Of a stretch of 64,000 bases of DNA, positions 42,371-50,053 are shown one piece after another; the stretch's first letter is position 1; every line of letters starts with the position of its first letter. Location: NCBI GenBank assembly GCA_032595675.1, contig JAVQMD010000001.1, positions 2,078,640 through 2,142,639 on the forward strand, written 5' to 3'. The DNA comes from Candidatus Electrothrix rattekaaiensis (GTDB lineage: Bacteria > Desulfobacterota > Desulfobulbia > Desulfobulbales > Desulfobulbaceae). A program made the translations under genes and the position numbers. The notes beneath the pieces are model-generated. The model worked only from the letters and a program-made list of their open reading frames with translations, did not search any database and was not told where the DNA came from.

Positions 42371-43472
42371 CGATGCTCTCAACTCTTTTTATAAAGTCAG
42401 TAGCAAAATTTCTATAACTTTCTTTTGATGCTTCATATTTCTTACGATTAGCAATTATTGTTCCCCTATCTTCGGCATCAAGTCCTTCATAGCTTGGTAG
42501 CTCCCAAATAGGTTTTTTATATTTTTGTGCCATAGCCGGGAATGTATTATGACTATGCATAATAGCATCCCCTCCTATAGGTATTGCTACTGTCTCATCA
42601 GGGAGTTGTTTTCTCACATCTTTATCAATATATTCTCTGATTGCATCGGGAATTTCCTTAGCATGATTATAATGAGCTTTTGCCAAATCCCAGTCGTTAG
42701 TACTATCACTTCTTTTTTTTGCATTATAGATAGTATATCCAAGAAATCTGACAAATTTATTGGGAAATTCCTTGAGTTTTGCTTCTGAAACAATTGAACG
42801 AGATGTATTAAATTCTCTTTGCCATTGAGTTAAGGATTTTCCTATATTCTTTATTCCATACAAAGAAAACATATCAGGAAGACATGGAATAATGAATCCA
42901 TCTGCGGTAGAAATAATTATTTTGTTTAACATCCCTAAACTTGGAGAAGTGTCCGTAATAACAAAATCATATTTATTCTTTTCAGAATATATTTCAGATA
43001 TCTTCCTGATTTTTGTAATAGTTCTTATAGATAGCGGTTCGCCAAGAAACATGCCACTCCATCGCTCAGAAATTTTGTTTTCATACATGAAGAGAGTTAA
43101 TCTTCCTGGAATTAAATCCAAATTATCATTTATTTTAAAAGGAGGAGTTAATTTTTCAAAATCAGAGATACCTTCCTCTACAGACTTCAAAAGAAAATGG
43201 ATTGATCTTACTTCATTAAAGAGATTATCAAAATCGTCAGACTCCATTTGCCTTTTGGCAGATTCAAAACCATTATCAATAATTTTATCTTCATCATGCC
43301 AAATTTTTTCTAGTTCTGTTTCAGACATACCATACAAACTGATGTTACATTGTGGATCTAAGTCTAATATAAGAACTCTCTTACCCATTTCAGCCAAGAT
43401 ATGGGCAAGATGATACGTTAGAGTTGTCTTTCCAACTCCACCTTTATTGTTAAAAATAGAAATTATTTTCAT
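42363..43472 (-). CDS. ParA-family ATPase
   Basis: This 369-residue P-loop ATPase begins MKIISIFNNKGGVGKTTLTY (deviant Walker A KGGVGKTT, residues 10-17). ILDLDPQCNISLYG is a ParA-type switch motif, FVITDTSPSLGMLNK contains Walker B, and VRFLGYTIYNAKK follows in the C-terminal region. It has no partner ParB or centromere, so plasmid partition is unlikely; it is coupled to a HEPN gene. Membership in a mobile defence or partition-like system is inferred. It is AT-rich compared with the chromosomal flanks. Confidence 0.85.
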   Translation of the reverse strand: MKIISIFNNKGGVGKTTLTYHLAHILAEMGKRVLILDLDPQCNISLYGMSETELEKIWHDEDKIIDNGFESAKRQMESDDFDNLFNEVRSIHFLLKSVEEGISDFEKLTPPFKINDNLDLIPGRLTLFMYENKISERWSGMFLGEPLSIRTITKIRKISEIYSEKNKYDFVITDTSPSLGMLNKIIISTADGFIIPCLPDMFSLYGIKNIGKSLTQWQREFNTSRSIVSEAKLKEFPNKFVRFLGYTIYNAKKRSDSTNDWDLAKAHYNHAKEIPDAIREYIDKDVRKQLPDETVAIPIGGDAIMHSHNTFPAMAQKYKKPIWELPSYEGLDAEDRGTIIANRKKYEASKESYRNFATDFIKRVESIDD

Positions 43473-43945
43473 GAAATTTTCCGTTTAATTTTGAATAAAT
43501 CCATCTATTCATTAAGAATGAACATTTTTTACTATAGTTTACTATGATTAATAGAAGGGAAGTTAAGTTTTTCTGTTATCTCTTTAGTGTTAGAGACACT
43601 AACGTAGTGTTGAGAATATAAATTTATTTTTCCTCGTTGTCTCTGTCAAGAAGAAAAAACGGAGAAGATATGTCAATAATTAATAAACGGGGTCACAGAG
43701 TTCCAGGCAGGTCGCTCAGCTCCGTCCTTATTAATTTTTCTAATTTACTTATCCAAAAATTAGATGAGCTTATCTAAATTTTAGATAAAAAGATCAAAAA
43801 ATTTGATCTGCTCATCCAGCAATTTGATCTGCTCATCAAATATTTAGATAAACAAACAGAACGGTTTGATAACGAAATCAAATCATTTGTTATCGAAAAC
43901 CAGAAAGAAGACAATCACAACCCAAAGGCGGAGAAACACTGCCCA
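43473..43945. other. intergenic region with coiled-coil-coding relic
   Basis: The first ~200 bases look promoter-like and AT-rich for the divergently read ParA-HEPN unit. From about 43750 a plus-strand frame with no start and one TAA encodes a short repeated coiled-coil pattern (FDLLIQQFDLLIKYLDKQ) before running into the neighbouring gene. No intact gene is seen. Confidence 0.5.
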
Positions 43946-45475
43946 TCATACCCTTTCCCAAGAAAACGACGCAATATTCTTCTTTGTACTACTGAAGAGA
44001 ATACCAACCAAATATACTGTCCCCTGACCTGCATACTTCTGCGCATACTTTCGTTCTTTAATCTGCTCAAGGGGATCAGTATTGCCATCAACTTTAAATT
44101 CGACAATATAGATGTTATCACCCAGAAAAAGCGTTAAGTCAATACGCCCGATATTGGTCACATCCTCTGCAATGATGCGGATACCCAGGCTTGCGAGATA
44201 GGCATAAATCACACTGGCATAGTAGCCCTCATACTCGGCAAGGATGTTTTTGACATAATTATTATAGGGAATCGAGGCGAACAGGGAAACAAGCACATCT
44301 TTCAATGCTTCGACATCCCCGGATTTTAAAGCGGAAAACAGGCCGGTCTTGGTGGGCGTGTATGTTGTCGCGTCCGTCAGAAAGCGGATAAGCGCGTCAT
44401 TAAAAGAAAGAGCGACCTCCCGGTTCGGGTAATGCAGGGTATATTCAAACCCTCCGAACTCCAATTCATGAACTTCTTTGATCGTCAGATAACCGGCCTG
44501 AAACAGGACAGGTTCCAGCCTGATGTGATCGATATCAAAACCGTCGAGCAGAGAGCTGTCAACCCGCAGGTCGGAAAGACGGGGGAGGAAATAATTGTTC
44601 TGCCGGATAAGCTTCAGTAAAAAGGTCGGCGTGCCGGTCTCGAACCAATAATTATTAAAAATGAGTCCCTTATCGATGAAGAGCAGGATATCAAAGGGAT
44701 TATAAACTTTTTCCCCGAGAAAATTATAGCCGTTGTACCAGTCCCGCACCCGTTCCATATCAGCGTCTCGCAGGAGGTCGGCAAAAACGGTTACCAGATC
44801 ATCCTGGGTATAGCCGCAGATCGTGGCGTAACGGCTGTCAAGGGAGATATCGGAAAGGTTGTTCAGGCCGCTGAACACAGAGACCTTGGCAAATTTACTG
44901 ACGCCGGTAAAAAAGGCGAACTTGATATACTCGTCGCAGTCCTTGATGGTTGCGTACAGGTCTTTGAGGATTTCCCTTGCCTCTTGAGCGACCTCCAGCT
45001 GATCCAGATTATCAAGGATCAGCTTGTCGTACTCATCCACAAGGATAACAACTTTCTGCTGATATTTCTCAAATGACTTCCTGATCAACTCCCGTAAGCA
45101 CCCACCTGTATCTTCTTCGTGCAGACAGTCAATGTTCAGGCGCTCTTGGTTATCCTTGAGGATATTCCTGATATCCTGCTGCATGGCAGCAACATTGCGG
45201 GCCACTCCAGCAAAACTGATTTTGACGACCGGATAGGTTATCTGCCAATCCCAGATGTCATAGATATACAGGCCGTGAAACAGCTCTTTCCGGCCCTCGA
45301 ACACAGCCTGTAAGGTGGAGAGAAAAAGGCTCTTGCCGAAGCGGCGTGGTCTGGAGAGAAAATAGTAGTTACCGTTGTTGATCAGCTCAAAGGCAATTTT
45401 TGTTTTATCGACGTAGTGGTATTCTTCTTCACGGATTTTGGTGAAGGTTTGAATACCTATGGGTAGCTTTCGCAT
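43946..45475 (-). CDS. AAA-ATPase with PD-(D/E)XK nuclease domain
   Basis: This 509-residue protein of the AAA-ATPase-like plus PDDEXK_9 type starts MRKLPIGIQTFTKIREEEYH. It has the ATPase Walker A FLSRPRRFGKSLFLSTLQ and Walker B VVILVDEYDKLILDN. The C-terminal nuclease-like part contains GRIDLTLFLGDNIYIVEFKV with the D...ExK pattern. Members occur in many bacteria in variable copy number and are usually of unknown function, possibly mobile or defence-linked. A truncated copy of the N-terminus occurs at 46167, so the gene has been duplicated in this region. Confidence 0.85.
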   Translation of the reverse strand: MRKLPIGIQTFTKIREEEYHYVDKTKIAFELINNGNYYFLSRPRRFGKSLFLSTLQAVFEGRKELFHGLYIYDIWDWQITYPVVKISFAGVARNVAAMQQDIRNILKDNQERLNIDCLHEEDTGGCLRELIRKSFEKYQQKVVILVDEYDKLILDNLDQLEVAQEAREILKDLYATIKDCDEYIKFAFFTGVSKFAKVSVFSGLNNLSDISLDSRYATICGYTQDDLVTVFADLLRDADMERVRDWYNGYNFLGEKVYNPFDILLFIDKGLIFNNYWFETGTPTFLLKLIRQNNYFLPRLSDLRVDSSLLDGFDIDHIRLEPVLFQAGYLTIKEVHELEFGGFEYTLHYPNREVALSFNDALIRFLTDATTYTPTKTGLFSALKSGDVEALKDVLVSLFASIPYNNYVKNILAEYEGYYASVIYAYLASLGIRIIAEDVTNIGRIDLTLFLGDNIYIVEFKVDGNTDPLEQIKERKYAQKYAGQGTVYLVGILFSSTKKNIASFSWERV

Positions 45476-45486
45476 GATCTTCCGCT

Positions 45487-45765
45487 TTATTTTTTCATCT
45501 GCCTGATCAGCTTGTTATACTCTTCATGCAAGCCGATCCAGAACCAAATAATCGTATCTTTGCTTTCCCGGATACCGAGCGCACGCCAATTCAGTGTGAT
45601 CCGAACGGAATACACCGGTTTAGTCGGATGAATCTGTTTGAAGCGGAGCTGCCTGTCAAAAGGATTCTGTTTCCATATCCGATAGACTTTTTTGGCCTGA
45701 CGCTGAACTTCCTTGGGCAACCGCCGAAAATCTTTCCTGAAACTCGGCAGAATACGAGAAATCAC
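45487..45765 (-). CDS. RelE/ParE-type toxin
   Basis: The small basic protein reads ISRILPSFRKDFRRLPKEVQ and KQIHPTKPVYSVRITLNWRALGIRESKD, with the RelE-like beta-sheet surface and Arg residues. GTG 45765 is chosen because it overlaps the antitoxin stop as GTGA; a TTG at 45777 extends it by four residues. Length ~92 residues matches the family. RelE/ParE toxins cleave mRNA on the ribosome or inhibit gyrase. Its antitoxin gene lies upstream and overlaps it. Confidence 0.8.
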   Translation of the reverse strand: MISRILPSFRKDFRRLPKEVQRQAKKVYRIWKQNPFDRQLRFKQIHPTKPVYSVRITLNWRALGIRESKDTIIWFWIGLHEEYNKLIRQMKK

Positions 45766-46007
45766 AATTCGTCCCAACCCATTTTTTCCGCCCGGCCTTG
45801 CCCGGCTTCTTGCAAAGCCTTGTCCGCCATCGCCTCAAGAAGATCATGGGATTCGGAAAAAGATTTTTCCCACTTGAGTTCATCCTTAATTTTTTCTATA
45901 AAGTTCGGCGTAGTCAGCTCCTGCAGCCAGTACCGTGCCACGACTTCCTGCTCTTCTTCAGGAAATTTTTTTGCCATTTCAAAGAGTTTTTCCATAACAG
46001 CAATCAT
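45762..46007 (-). CDS. antitoxin partner of the RelE/ParE-type toxin
   Basis: This 81-residue acidic helical protein (LFEMAKKFPEEEQEVVARYW) ends QAGQGRAEKMGWDEL. The ATG at 46007 follows GAGGAGGAG, giving strong translation. Overlap with the toxin (GTGA) indicates coupling. The family is not recognised beyond the operon position. No DNA-binding region was identified, so autoregulation is uncertain. Confidence 0.7.
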   Translation of the reverse strand: MIAVMEKLFEMAKKFPEEEQEVVARYWLQELTTPNFIEKIKDELKWEKSFSESHDLLEAMADKALQEAGQGRAEKMGWDEL

Positions 46008-46166
46008 GCTTCTCCTCCTCTGTACAGTTCGAATATAAGGAAAAGGCTCTGCTGGCCCGACGAAAAAGATTTTTCGACAAAAAGGTGCTATCTCAACGAT
46101 ATATTCAGTTTATCCTCTTTCGGTTATAAAATCTAACGTTTTAGAATAAAGAGGGGCAGAGTAAAA

Positions 46167-46532
46167 TTAATATTTAATTTTGCCCTGAACCCTTTTACTC
46201 TTCCTTTTAGTCTTGAGGATATTTCTGATATCCTGCTGCATAGCAGCAACATTTCGGGCCACTCCGGCAAAGCTGATTTTGACGACCGGATAGGTTGTCT
46301 GCCAATCCCCTGCATCATAGATATACAGGCCGTGAAACAGGTCTTTTCGGCCTTCAAAGATAGCCTGTAAGGTGGAAAGAAAAAGGCTTTTGCCGAAACG
46401 GCGGGGGCGGGAGAGAAAATAGTATTTGCCGTTATTGATCAGGTCAAAAGCGATTTTTGTTTTATCAACGTAGCGGTATTCTTCTTCACGGATTTCACTG
46501 AAGGTTTGAATACCTATGGGTAGCTTTTGCAT
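46167..46532 (-). pseudogene. truncated N-terminus of the AAA-ATPase/PD-(D/E)XK family
   Basis: From ATG 46532 the frame reads MQKLPIGIQTFSEIREEEYR and is nearly identical through residue ~107 to the intact gene at 43946. It then turns to a short basic tail (NILKTKRKSKRVQGKIKY) and stops. The Walker A RRFGKS is intact but the nuclease and Walker B parts are missing. It is a second, truncated copy. Confidence 0.85.
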
Positions 46533-46692
46533 GATCTTCTCGCACCGACTCAGCAGTTAATATAACACCCAATCCTTCCCCTTTGGGGAAAGTCACCGGT
46601 CACTTTCATATAAAAATATAACGGGCGATCAGGAGTATAAATCGCCCGGTCCGATTTCTTCATATTTTTTTATACCTATTTTTATGTTACAA

Positions 46693-47457
46693 TTACAATC
46701 TACCACTATCTTTTAAAATTGATTGATCTGTTCGTTGTTTAACTTCAGAGGTAATCTCATTTTTATTTTGTTCCACTAATGACATTTTCTTATATATTAG
46801 TTGATAAGAAGTCATTGCTTGATAATTTTTCTTGTATGATAAGGTTACAATATTATCAGTTTTTGTCCCCCATGCTAAAAGAGTACCTATTAAGATATCC
46901 CCTATCCCACGGGTAAAAAAGCCAGACAAAGATTTTCGTGCTGTATTTTTGACTAAATCTGTCCTGATGTTCTTAGATTTTCCGTATTTATTAGATAATT
47001 GAGAATATAAAGACTCGTAAAAATATTTCCTTTCTTCTGGTTTAAGCTGCAAAACATGAAATGTTGCTTTTATTTGATAAAGTACTTTTGTAGTTTTTGT
47101 GAAAAAGAGAGTAACAGTTGTCATTTTGTCCATTAAGGTTGTTCTATATGTGTACACTCTTTGTTTTGGCTGACTCTCTATTATTTTTCCATTAAACTTA
47201 CTGATAAGAGTAGAATTACCTGGACTCATGGATAACTGTTCATTTTTTGCTCTTTGTTTCATAGCAAGAATGCTCATTCCAAATATCCAACCATCAAAGA
47301 CCGATGGTTCATTCTTTTCTTGCAAGGTTTCAACCAAACAAGGTCTATTTTGATATATCGTTTTTCCTTCGGTGGTACATTTGAAAATTTTTGCATTTAC
47401 CACAAAAGGTGTTGTTAACACGAAAGATAATATATAAACAATAATCTTATTTTTCAT
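46693..47457 (-). CDS. secreted DUF4124-like protein
   Basis: A signal peptide (MKNKIIVYILSFVLTTPFVV, cut after NA) is followed by KIFKCTTEGKTIYQNRPC, a pattern like the DUF4124 start (YkC...G..yqn.pC). The body is 254 residues long, with a hydrophobic stretch (GFFTRGIGDILIGTLLAW) that could be a membrane segment. It is rich in Asn and Lys and more AT-rich than neighbouring genes. Probable periplasmic function is unknown. Confidence 0.6.
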   Translation of the reverse strand: MKNKIIVYILSFVLTTPFVVNAKIFKCTTEGKTIYQNRPCLVETLQEKNEPSVFDGWIFGMSILAMKQRAKNEQLSMSPGNSTLISKFNGKIIESQPKQRVYTYRTTLMDKMTTVTLFFTKTTKVLYQIKATFHVLQLKPEERKYFYESLYSQLSNKYGKSKNIRTDLVKNTARKSLSGFFTRGIGDILIGTLLAWGTKTDNIVTLSYKKNYQAMTSYQLIYKKMSLVEQNKNEITSEVKQRTDQSILKDSGRL

Positions 47458-47586
47458 TTTACTTTAGCAAGATAAACGTGTTGAAAGGCCGGATTGATAA
47501 ACAGGCGACGGTGTATACCCCGCTGCCATTCCTTTGCCCCCATATGCTCATAAATGGTGTCAATAATGGGCAATGTAGGAAATTAT

Positions 47587-47820
47587 ACCAAGTACTTACT
47601 ATATAAATAGAAAATAGTAACAAAAAAAGCAAAAAAATCCCAGCTCAAGGAGTGCTGGGAACCGGGATTGGCAGGCGAGATCGGTAGAGCCAGGCCACTC
47701 TTTCTTCTCCTCTTTCCAATCAGGCCGCAAAAGCAGCTCAGTAAGAATCAGCAGCAGGCGATCCACACCAAAAGCAATACCGCCGTGGGGCGGTGCCCTG
47801 GAATATAATGCTGCGAATAA
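47587..47820 (-). pseudogene. aspS: diverged fragment duplicating the aspS 3' end and terminator
   Basis: The sequence repeats the end of aspS and its terminator (the intact copy lies at 49946-50275) with ~80-90% identity. It reads APPHGGIAFGVDRLLLILTE, then joins LLLRPDWKEEKKE after an internal loss of about 105 bp that removes the conserved TGSSSIRDV region. The bases before it also match the 49946 flank (ACCAAGTACTTACT). It is a non-coding duplicate abutting the GNAT gene stop. Confidence 0.85.
47638..47660 (-). terminator. terminator hairpin in the aspS fragment
   Basis: On the minus strand TCCCAGC pairs with GCTGGGA around a 9-nt loop and is followed by a run of T. Its sequence differs from the intact aspS terminator but its position relative to the fragment is the same, so it is a duplicate that kept function by compensating changes. 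Confidence 0.65.
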
Positions 47821-47821
47821 C

Positions 47822-48298
47822 TCATTTATAAAACTCAGATTCATATCCAACAGTGAACTGGTTATTTGAGTTATTGCGTATACCCAGAAAATGGGTATTG
47901 TTTTTATCAAATGGGCAAATTGGTGCTGCACAAAGTTCAAACCCAAATTTCTTATAAAAATTCGGCTCACCCAAGACAAAAATGGTTTTATCCTTTATTT
48001 CAGGCTGCCTCAAGGCAAAACAAAGCAACTCTGAGCCTACCCCTTGCTTTTGAAAATCCGATTTTACAGCCATCGGCCCCAAATGCAAGCCGCAGATGTC
48101 AGAGCCGTTATAGGCATGAGAAAAAGCAATATAGGCAATTACTGTATTGCAGTGAATACACACCCATTCATGAACGCCCCTTCCATTCTTGTGGAATTTT
48201 TCAGCTAACTGTCTTTCATATGTGCTACGAGGAAACGCCTGACGCAATAATGCATAGGCTTTGCCAAAATTTTCTGGAGTAAGCTTACGTATTTTCAT
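47822..48298 (-). CDS. GNAT-family N-acetyltransferase
   Basis: This is a 158-residue GNAT protein. KIRKLTPENFGKAYALLRQAF opens the fold, and the acetyl-CoA motif is found in AVKSDFQKQGVGSELLCFAL (Q-x-x-G-V-G). Additional segments GLHLGPMAV, GEPNFYKKFGFEL and FTVGYESEF are typical of YhbS-like GNATs. The substrate is unknown. It abuts the aspS fragment downstream and follows the FAD oxidoreductase by 18 nt on the same strand, so the two entered together as a pair. Confidence 0.85.
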   Translation of the reverse strand: MKIRKLTPENFGKAYALLRQAFPRSTYERQLAEKFHKNGRGVHEWVCIHCNTVIAYIAFSHAYNGSDICGLHLGPMAVKSDFQKQGVGSELLCFALRQPEIKDKTIFVLGEPNFYKKFGFELCAAPICPFDKNNTHFLGIRNNSNNQFTVGYESEFYK

Positions 48299-48316
48299 TT
48301 TTCTCTCTTCAATTTC

Positions 48317-49864
48317 TTACAATTCGTGGAGTTCGACAGCCCTTATAGCATCAGCGGCAGAACTCGTTATTCCGCTTGTATAACCTGAACCTTCGCCTAT
48401 TGGATACAAATTTTTTATATTTACTGATTCAAAGTTGTCATTGCGTTTCATCCGTACAGGAGATGACGTTCTTGTTTCCGCACCTAATAATATCGCCTGA
48501 TTTGAAATAAATAAGGGTACTTCTTCTTTCCATTTATTAAATGCCGCCAACAGTTGATCAATCACAAATCCAGGAAAGATGTCCTTCATATCAGCAGGAA
48601 CGGCTCCCATCTTATACGAGTTTTCATGTAAGTCAGCAGAGCTCTTCTCTCCTAAAAAATTCACCAAATTTTGGGCAGGGACTTTCCAGTTTTTCCCTCC
48701 TTGGTTAAAGGCCTTTCGCTCAATGTCTTTTTGGAACTTTATGCCAGCCAATGGACTGGTTGATGTATAATCGTCGGTATGACATCTTACAACCAGTGCT
48801 GCATTTGAAAATGGTGATGATCGTCGTGAGTAGCTCATGCCGTTTAAAACCAACATGCCTTGCTCGGATGAAGCATTAACGACCTCACCTCCAGGGCACA
48901 TGCAGAATGTATAAACCCCTCTTTTAATTTTTCGGTTCGTATAATTCAAAGAATAGGTGGCAGCACCTAATCCTTTAAAGTTATGATATTTTGCACCATA
49001 TCGCATAAGGTTTACAGTCTCGACAGGATGCTCAATTCTCACACCAACAGAAAGTGGCCTCTGCTCAAGAGCAACACCTTTTTCATGCATCATCTCAACG
49101 GTATCGCGTGCAGAATGTCCCAAAGCAATATAGATGCGAGATGAATGATATTCCTTCTCGCCATTTATTATAATACCTGAGGCCTTACCCTCTGATATCA
49201 AGATGTCCGTCATTTTTGAGCCGTAATGTATTTCACCTCCTCTATCAACAATATAGCGTCTCATATTACGAACTATTTTGCACAACACATCCGTTCCCAA
49301 ATGTGGCTTGCTGATGTACTCGATTTCATCGGGCGCACCAAATTGAACAAAGGTCTTCAGCACCCTATTTGTAGAGCTTTTATTATTATTTCTCCGGGAG
49401 AACAATTTGCCGTCTGAGTATGAACCGGCACCGCCTTCGCCAAATTGGATATTTGATTCAGGATGTAACACCCTTTCTTGTATAAATTTTTTAACATCAA
49501 TCGAGCGTTTCTCTAACTTTTCACCTCGTTCGAAGATTAAAGGTTTGTGCCCACAAGCTATAAGTTCAAGTGCCGCAAATATTCCAGCAGGGCCAAAACC
49601 AACAATGATAGGGTTAGCCTTAATGCGTGCTGCCTTCCTGGTTTCTTGTATTTGTTCTCTATATTTGGGGAAGTTTTGCTTGTTTTCATAGCTGTCACTG
49701 ACGCTGACAACAAGTGAGACTATGTAATAGAATTGATCTTGATTTCTTAAATCCAGAGATTTACTTAAAAATTTCGAGATAACTAGCCCTTCGCCTATGC
49801 CCATCTTTTTGGAAGCAGCATGTACATATTCATCCATCCCATCTTTTTCAATGGGAATGTGCAA
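48317..49864 (-). CDS. FAD/NAD(P)-dependent dehydrogenase (COG2509 type)
   Basis: This 515-residue flavoprotein has a Rossmann Gly motif PIIVGFGPAGIFAALEL (~85), the family-typical NIQFGEGGAGSYSDGKL, a second IYIALGHSARDTV, GGEVVNASSEQGMLVLNG, and the C-terminal FAD site YPIGEGSGYTSGITSSAADA. It is related to proteins annotated as FAD-dependent dehydrogenases of unknown substrate. It lies in the aspS 3'-end insertion region with a GNAT gene. Base composition is slightly AT-richer than aspS. Confidence 0.88.
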   Translation of the reverse strand: MHIPIEKDGMDEYVHAASKKMGIGEGLVISKFLSKSLDLRNQDQFYYIVSLVVSVSDSYENKQNFPKYREQIQETRKAARIKANPIIVGFGPAGIFAALELIACGHKPLIFERGEKLEKRSIDVKKFIQERVLHPESNIQFGEGGAGSYSDGKLFSRRNNNKSSTNRVLKTFVQFGAPDEIEYISKPHLGTDVLCKIVRNMRRYIVDRGGEIHYGSKMTDILISEGKASGIIINGEKEYHSSRIYIALGHSARDTVEMMHEKGVALEQRPLSVGVRIEHPVETVNLMRYGAKYHNFKGLGAATYSLNYTNRKIKRGVYTFCMCPGGEVVNASSEQGMLVLNGMSYSRRSSPFSNAALVVRCHTDDYTSTSPLAGIKFQKDIERKAFNQGGKNWKVPAQNLVNFLGEKSSADLHENSYKMGAVPADMKDIFPGFVIDQLLAAFNKWKEEVPLFISNQAILLGAETRTSSPVRMKRNDNFESVNIKNLYPIGEGSGYTSGITSSAADAIRAVELHEL

Positions 49865-49995
49865 ATTATTAATTATTAGATTCAGGGGAATGCTCCTCGT
49901 TGTTTAAAAAAATGGTTTTAATATAAGGGCGTTGGAGGATCTTGTACCAAGTACTTACTCTGTAAAGAGAAAAGAGTAACAAGAAAAGCAAAAAA

Positions 49996-50027
49996 ATCCC
50001 GGCCCAAGCAGTGTTGGAAACCGGGAT
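49996..50027 (-). terminator. aspS transcription terminator
   Basis: On the minus strand ATCCCGG pairs with CCGGGAT, with inner pairs CCAA/TTGG, followed by TTTTTT. It lies just after the aspS stop. A diverged copy is present at 47638. Confidence 0.75.
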
Positions 50028-50053
50028 CGGCAGGCGAGATTGGTAGAGTCAGA

